Notes under the pieces: generated by a model
What the model was told of the DNA's origin: nothing
The model's database searches: none
Seen by the model: only the letters and a program-made list of their open reading frames with translations
NCBI GenBank assembly: GCA_023428425.1
Contig: JAEYYP010000294.1
Coordinates: 1-7,270 of the forward strand
Direction: 5' to 3'
From: Pseudomonadota bacterium
Lineage (GTDB): Bacteria; Pseudomonadota; Alphaproteobacteria; Rhizobiales; Devosiaceae
Length of the DNA stretch: 7,270 nt
Position numbers and translations under genes: made by a program
Shown: positions 6,208 through 7,270 of the stretch, piece after piece
Layout of the letters: each line of letters opens with the position of its first letter
How positions within the stretch are numbered: position 1 is the stretch's first letter

Positions 6208-7045
6208 GCTTCTCCGCCACGATCGCGCAGTAGTCTGCGGCCTCGTCCGTCGCGAGCCCCGGATAGAGACGCGTCGCGGCGAAGCCGCATTCGGCCAGCA
6301 GCCGTCGATACTCATCCTCCGAGTAGGCCTGCTGGGAGCTGGCCCAGCGTGTCACCGCCCCGGTCTCGGCTTCGATCCGGTAGTATCGCCTGGTCGCCGC
6401 CCGTTCCGCCTCGTGCCAGAACGATTCCACCAGCATCAGGTGCGGACGTTCTCCGAACAGGCCCGCCTGCGCCGACCACCATACCGGCCCCTCGCCGCCC
6501 ATCCGGAGCACCGTCGCCTCGTTGGCCGGCTCGAGCAGCAACCGCCCGCCGGGCTTCAGCGCCATGAAGGCCTTGCGCAGGATCGCTCGTGCGTCATGCG
6601 GAGCGAAGACGTTCAGCTCGCCAAAGATCATCATCGCGGCATCGACAGAACCGTCCGGACCGAAAGACGCCTGCCGCAGGTCCGCCTCCTCGTAGTCGAT
6701 CGACAACCCGGCCCGCGTCGCCTCCGCCCGTGCATGCGCGATCGAGGCCGGCGAGAAGTCGATGCCACGGCAGTGGTATCCCCGTACCGCAAGCGCGTGC
6801 AGGTAGAGCCCCGGTCCGCATCCCAGGTCGAGCAGCCGAGCCGGTGCCGGCCCCAGCACCTCGGCGGTAATCCACTCCACTTGCCGCGCGATGATCTCGG
6901 CCCGCCGCGATGCCATGTCGTGCGCCTGGCTCAGATGCTCCTGCAGCATCCGCCCGCTGAACCCCGGCTCGTTCCACGGAATGTTGTCGCCCTCGCCCCA
7001 CGGCTCCGGCCGCGCATCGCGCGCGATGATGTCGCTGAGATTCAT
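6194..7045 (-). CDS. Class I SAM-dependent methyltransferase, substrate unknown
   Basis: A 283-aa soluble protein with a Rossmann-type methyltransferase domain (about 65-175). Motif I is LLDLGCGPG (71-79); the acidic residue binding the SAM ribose is D96 in GIDFSP; EEADL (119-123) holds the next acidic position; LKPGGRLLLEP (163-173) is the post-motif strand. The N-terminal part contains IPWNEPGFSGRMLQEHLSQ (22-40), a segment I associate with a family of uncharacterised Methyltransf_25-type enzymes; the C-terminal third (about 186-270) is probably the substrate cap. The start at 7045 is chosen because GGGGGA (7056-7051) lies 5 nt upstream. An in-frame ATG at 7099 would add 18 residues with no methyltransferase character. 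It converges on purN and overlaps it by 14 nt, so it is not part of the purine operon. No clue to the methyl acceptor is seen. Confidence 0.9.
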   Translation of the reverse strand: MNLSDIIARDARPEPWGEGDNIPWNEPGFSGRMLQEHLSQAHDMASRRAEIIARQVEWITAEVLGPAPARLLDLGCGPGLYLHALAVRGYHCRGIDFSPASIAHARAEATRAGLSIDYEEADLRQASFGPDGSVDAAMMIFGELNVFAPHDARAILRKAFMALKPGGRLLLEPANEATVLRMGGEGPVWWSAQAGLFGERPHLMLVESFWHEAERAATRRYYRIEAETGAVTRWASSQQAYSEDEYRRLLAECGFAATRLYPGLATDEAADYCAIVAEKPRGS

Positions 7046-7050
7046 CAATA

Positions 7051-7056
7051 TCCCCC
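7051..7056 (-). promoter_or_regulatory. Shine-Dalgarno site for the methyltransferase
   Basis: GGGGGA on the minus strand (7056 to 7051), 5 nt before ATG 7045-7043. It decides the start against the upstream in-frame ATG at 7099. Confidence 0.6.
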
Positions 7057-7156
7057 AGGTTTGTTCGCGAGGACTACTGAAGGTCGATCGGCCTGTCATC
7101 CTCCACCATCGACGACGCCGCTGGCATCACCGGAATCGATCACAGCCATCGTCAAA

Positions 7157-7172
7157 ATCGGTTCGACCCGAT
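7157..7172. repeat. 16-bp imperfect palindrome, possible operator
   Basis: ATCGGTTCGACCCGAT reads the same on both strands except at one symmetric pair (positions 6 and 11), so 14 of 16 bases are symmetric. It lies between two divergent genes and directly abuts the minus-strand TTGACG hexamer (7155-7150). That is a plausible place for a dimeric repressor or activator site. No regulator gene is visible in the window, so the role is inference. Confidence 0.4.
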
Positions 7173-7216
7173 CAGCCGGCTACGGCACATTCCGCGCGCA
7201 CTGGAGTCGCCGACGC

Positions 7217-7270
7217 ATGAAACCGCAATACTGGGCCCTCATCATCCTGCTCGGCGCCGTCTGGGGCTGC
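7217..7270 (+). CDS. Probable EamA/DMT-family transporter, N-terminal 18 codons (runs off right edge)
   Basis: Begins ATG AAA CCG and translates as MKPQYWALIILLGAVWGC up to the window end. A short polar start followed by a hydrophobic helix ending in WG, with a small residue next, is the usual opening of drug/metabolite transporter (EamA, ten-helix) proteins, where the first helix ends in a WG[SG]-like motif. GGAG at 7203-7206, 10 nt upstream, is a fair ribosome-binding site. Only 18 residues are visible, so the family call rests on a pattern and the substrate cannot be guessed. It is divergent from the methyltransferase. Confidence 0.6.
   Translation, partial: MKPQYWALIILLGAVWGC

Larger units (their letters stand above)
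7046..7216. other. Divergent intergenic region between methyltransferase and transporter
   Basis: It holds 171 bases with no supported gene. It contains the methyltransferase Shine-Dalgarno (7051-7056), a near-palindrome at 7157-7172, a TTGACG hexamer on the minus strand (7155-7150) that could be a -35 element but lacks a good -10, and GGAG (7203-7206) 10 nt before the transporter ATG. Confidence 0.6.

Noticed and set aside
5443..6315. A 290-codon open frame antisense to purN, purM end and methyltransferase end
   Set aside because: It crosses three well-supported genes and has no recognisable motif.
7046..7099. An 18-residue N-terminal extension of the methyltransferase from ATG 7099
   Set aside because: There is a strong GGGGGA site just before ATG 7045, and the extension has no family character.
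6891..7220. A 109-codon plus-strand open frame across the methyltransferase start and intergenic region
   Set aside because: It is mostly antisense to the methyltransferase, with no motif; the transporter start at 7217 lies in another frame at its end.
1..7270. Search for mobile elements, CRISPR arrays, tRNA or rRNA genes, toxin-antitoxin pairs or a novel defence system
   Set aside because: No transposase, integrase, repeat array, RNA gene signature or defence-type domain was found. The window is almost fully occupied by conserved housekeeping genes plus a methyltransferase and a transporter start.

Overview
The window is GC-rich chromosomal DNA from an alphaproteobacterium, most likely a member of the Hyphomicrobiales (Rhizobiales); a Devosia-like organism would fit, but I cannot prove the genus. 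The main reasons are gene order and protein type. A divergent pair is seen in which purM-purN point one way and an AI-2E/PerM-type permease, an HdaA-type DnaA paralogue, ppk and ppx point the other way. This arrangement, as I recall it, is typical of that order. I see no insertion sequence, phage gene, CRISPR array, tRNA, rRNA or toxin-antitoxin pair.

Layout. Bases 4447 down to 1 (minus strand) form one tightly packed unit: permease (403 aa), hdaA (249 aa), ppk (723 aa), and the first 109 codons of ppx, which runs off the left edge. Every junction overlaps: 4 nt (ATGA), 8 nt, and 4 nt (TTGA with a TTG start). Bases 4547-6207 (plus strand) carry purM (358 aa) and purN (195 aa), joined by a 4-nt GTGA overlap. 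About 100 bases separate the two divergent units and must hold both promoters. A class I SAM-dependent methyltransferase (283 aa, minus strand) converges on purN and overlaps its 3' end by 14 nt. Upstream of it lies a 171-base divergent intergenic region with a near-perfect 16-bp dyad, followed by the first 18 codons of a probable EamA/DMT-type transporter on the plus strand, cut by the right edge.

Function. PurN and PurM catalyse steps 3 and 5 of de novo purine synthesis. On the other side, HdaA is the ADP-dependent negative regulator that works with the DNA polymerase sliding clamp to turn DnaA-ATP into DnaA-ADP. Ppk makes polyphosphate from ATP and Ppx-type enzymes degrade it. The locus thus places nucleotide synthesis, replication-initiation control and polyphosphate turnover next to each other, with hdaA, ppk and ppx apparently translationally coupled. 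Most of this is ordinary conserved housekeeping DNA. The points worth a second look are a possible second clamp-binding motif at the HdaA C-terminus, the hdaA-ppk-ppx coupling, and the dyad upstream of the methyltransferase.
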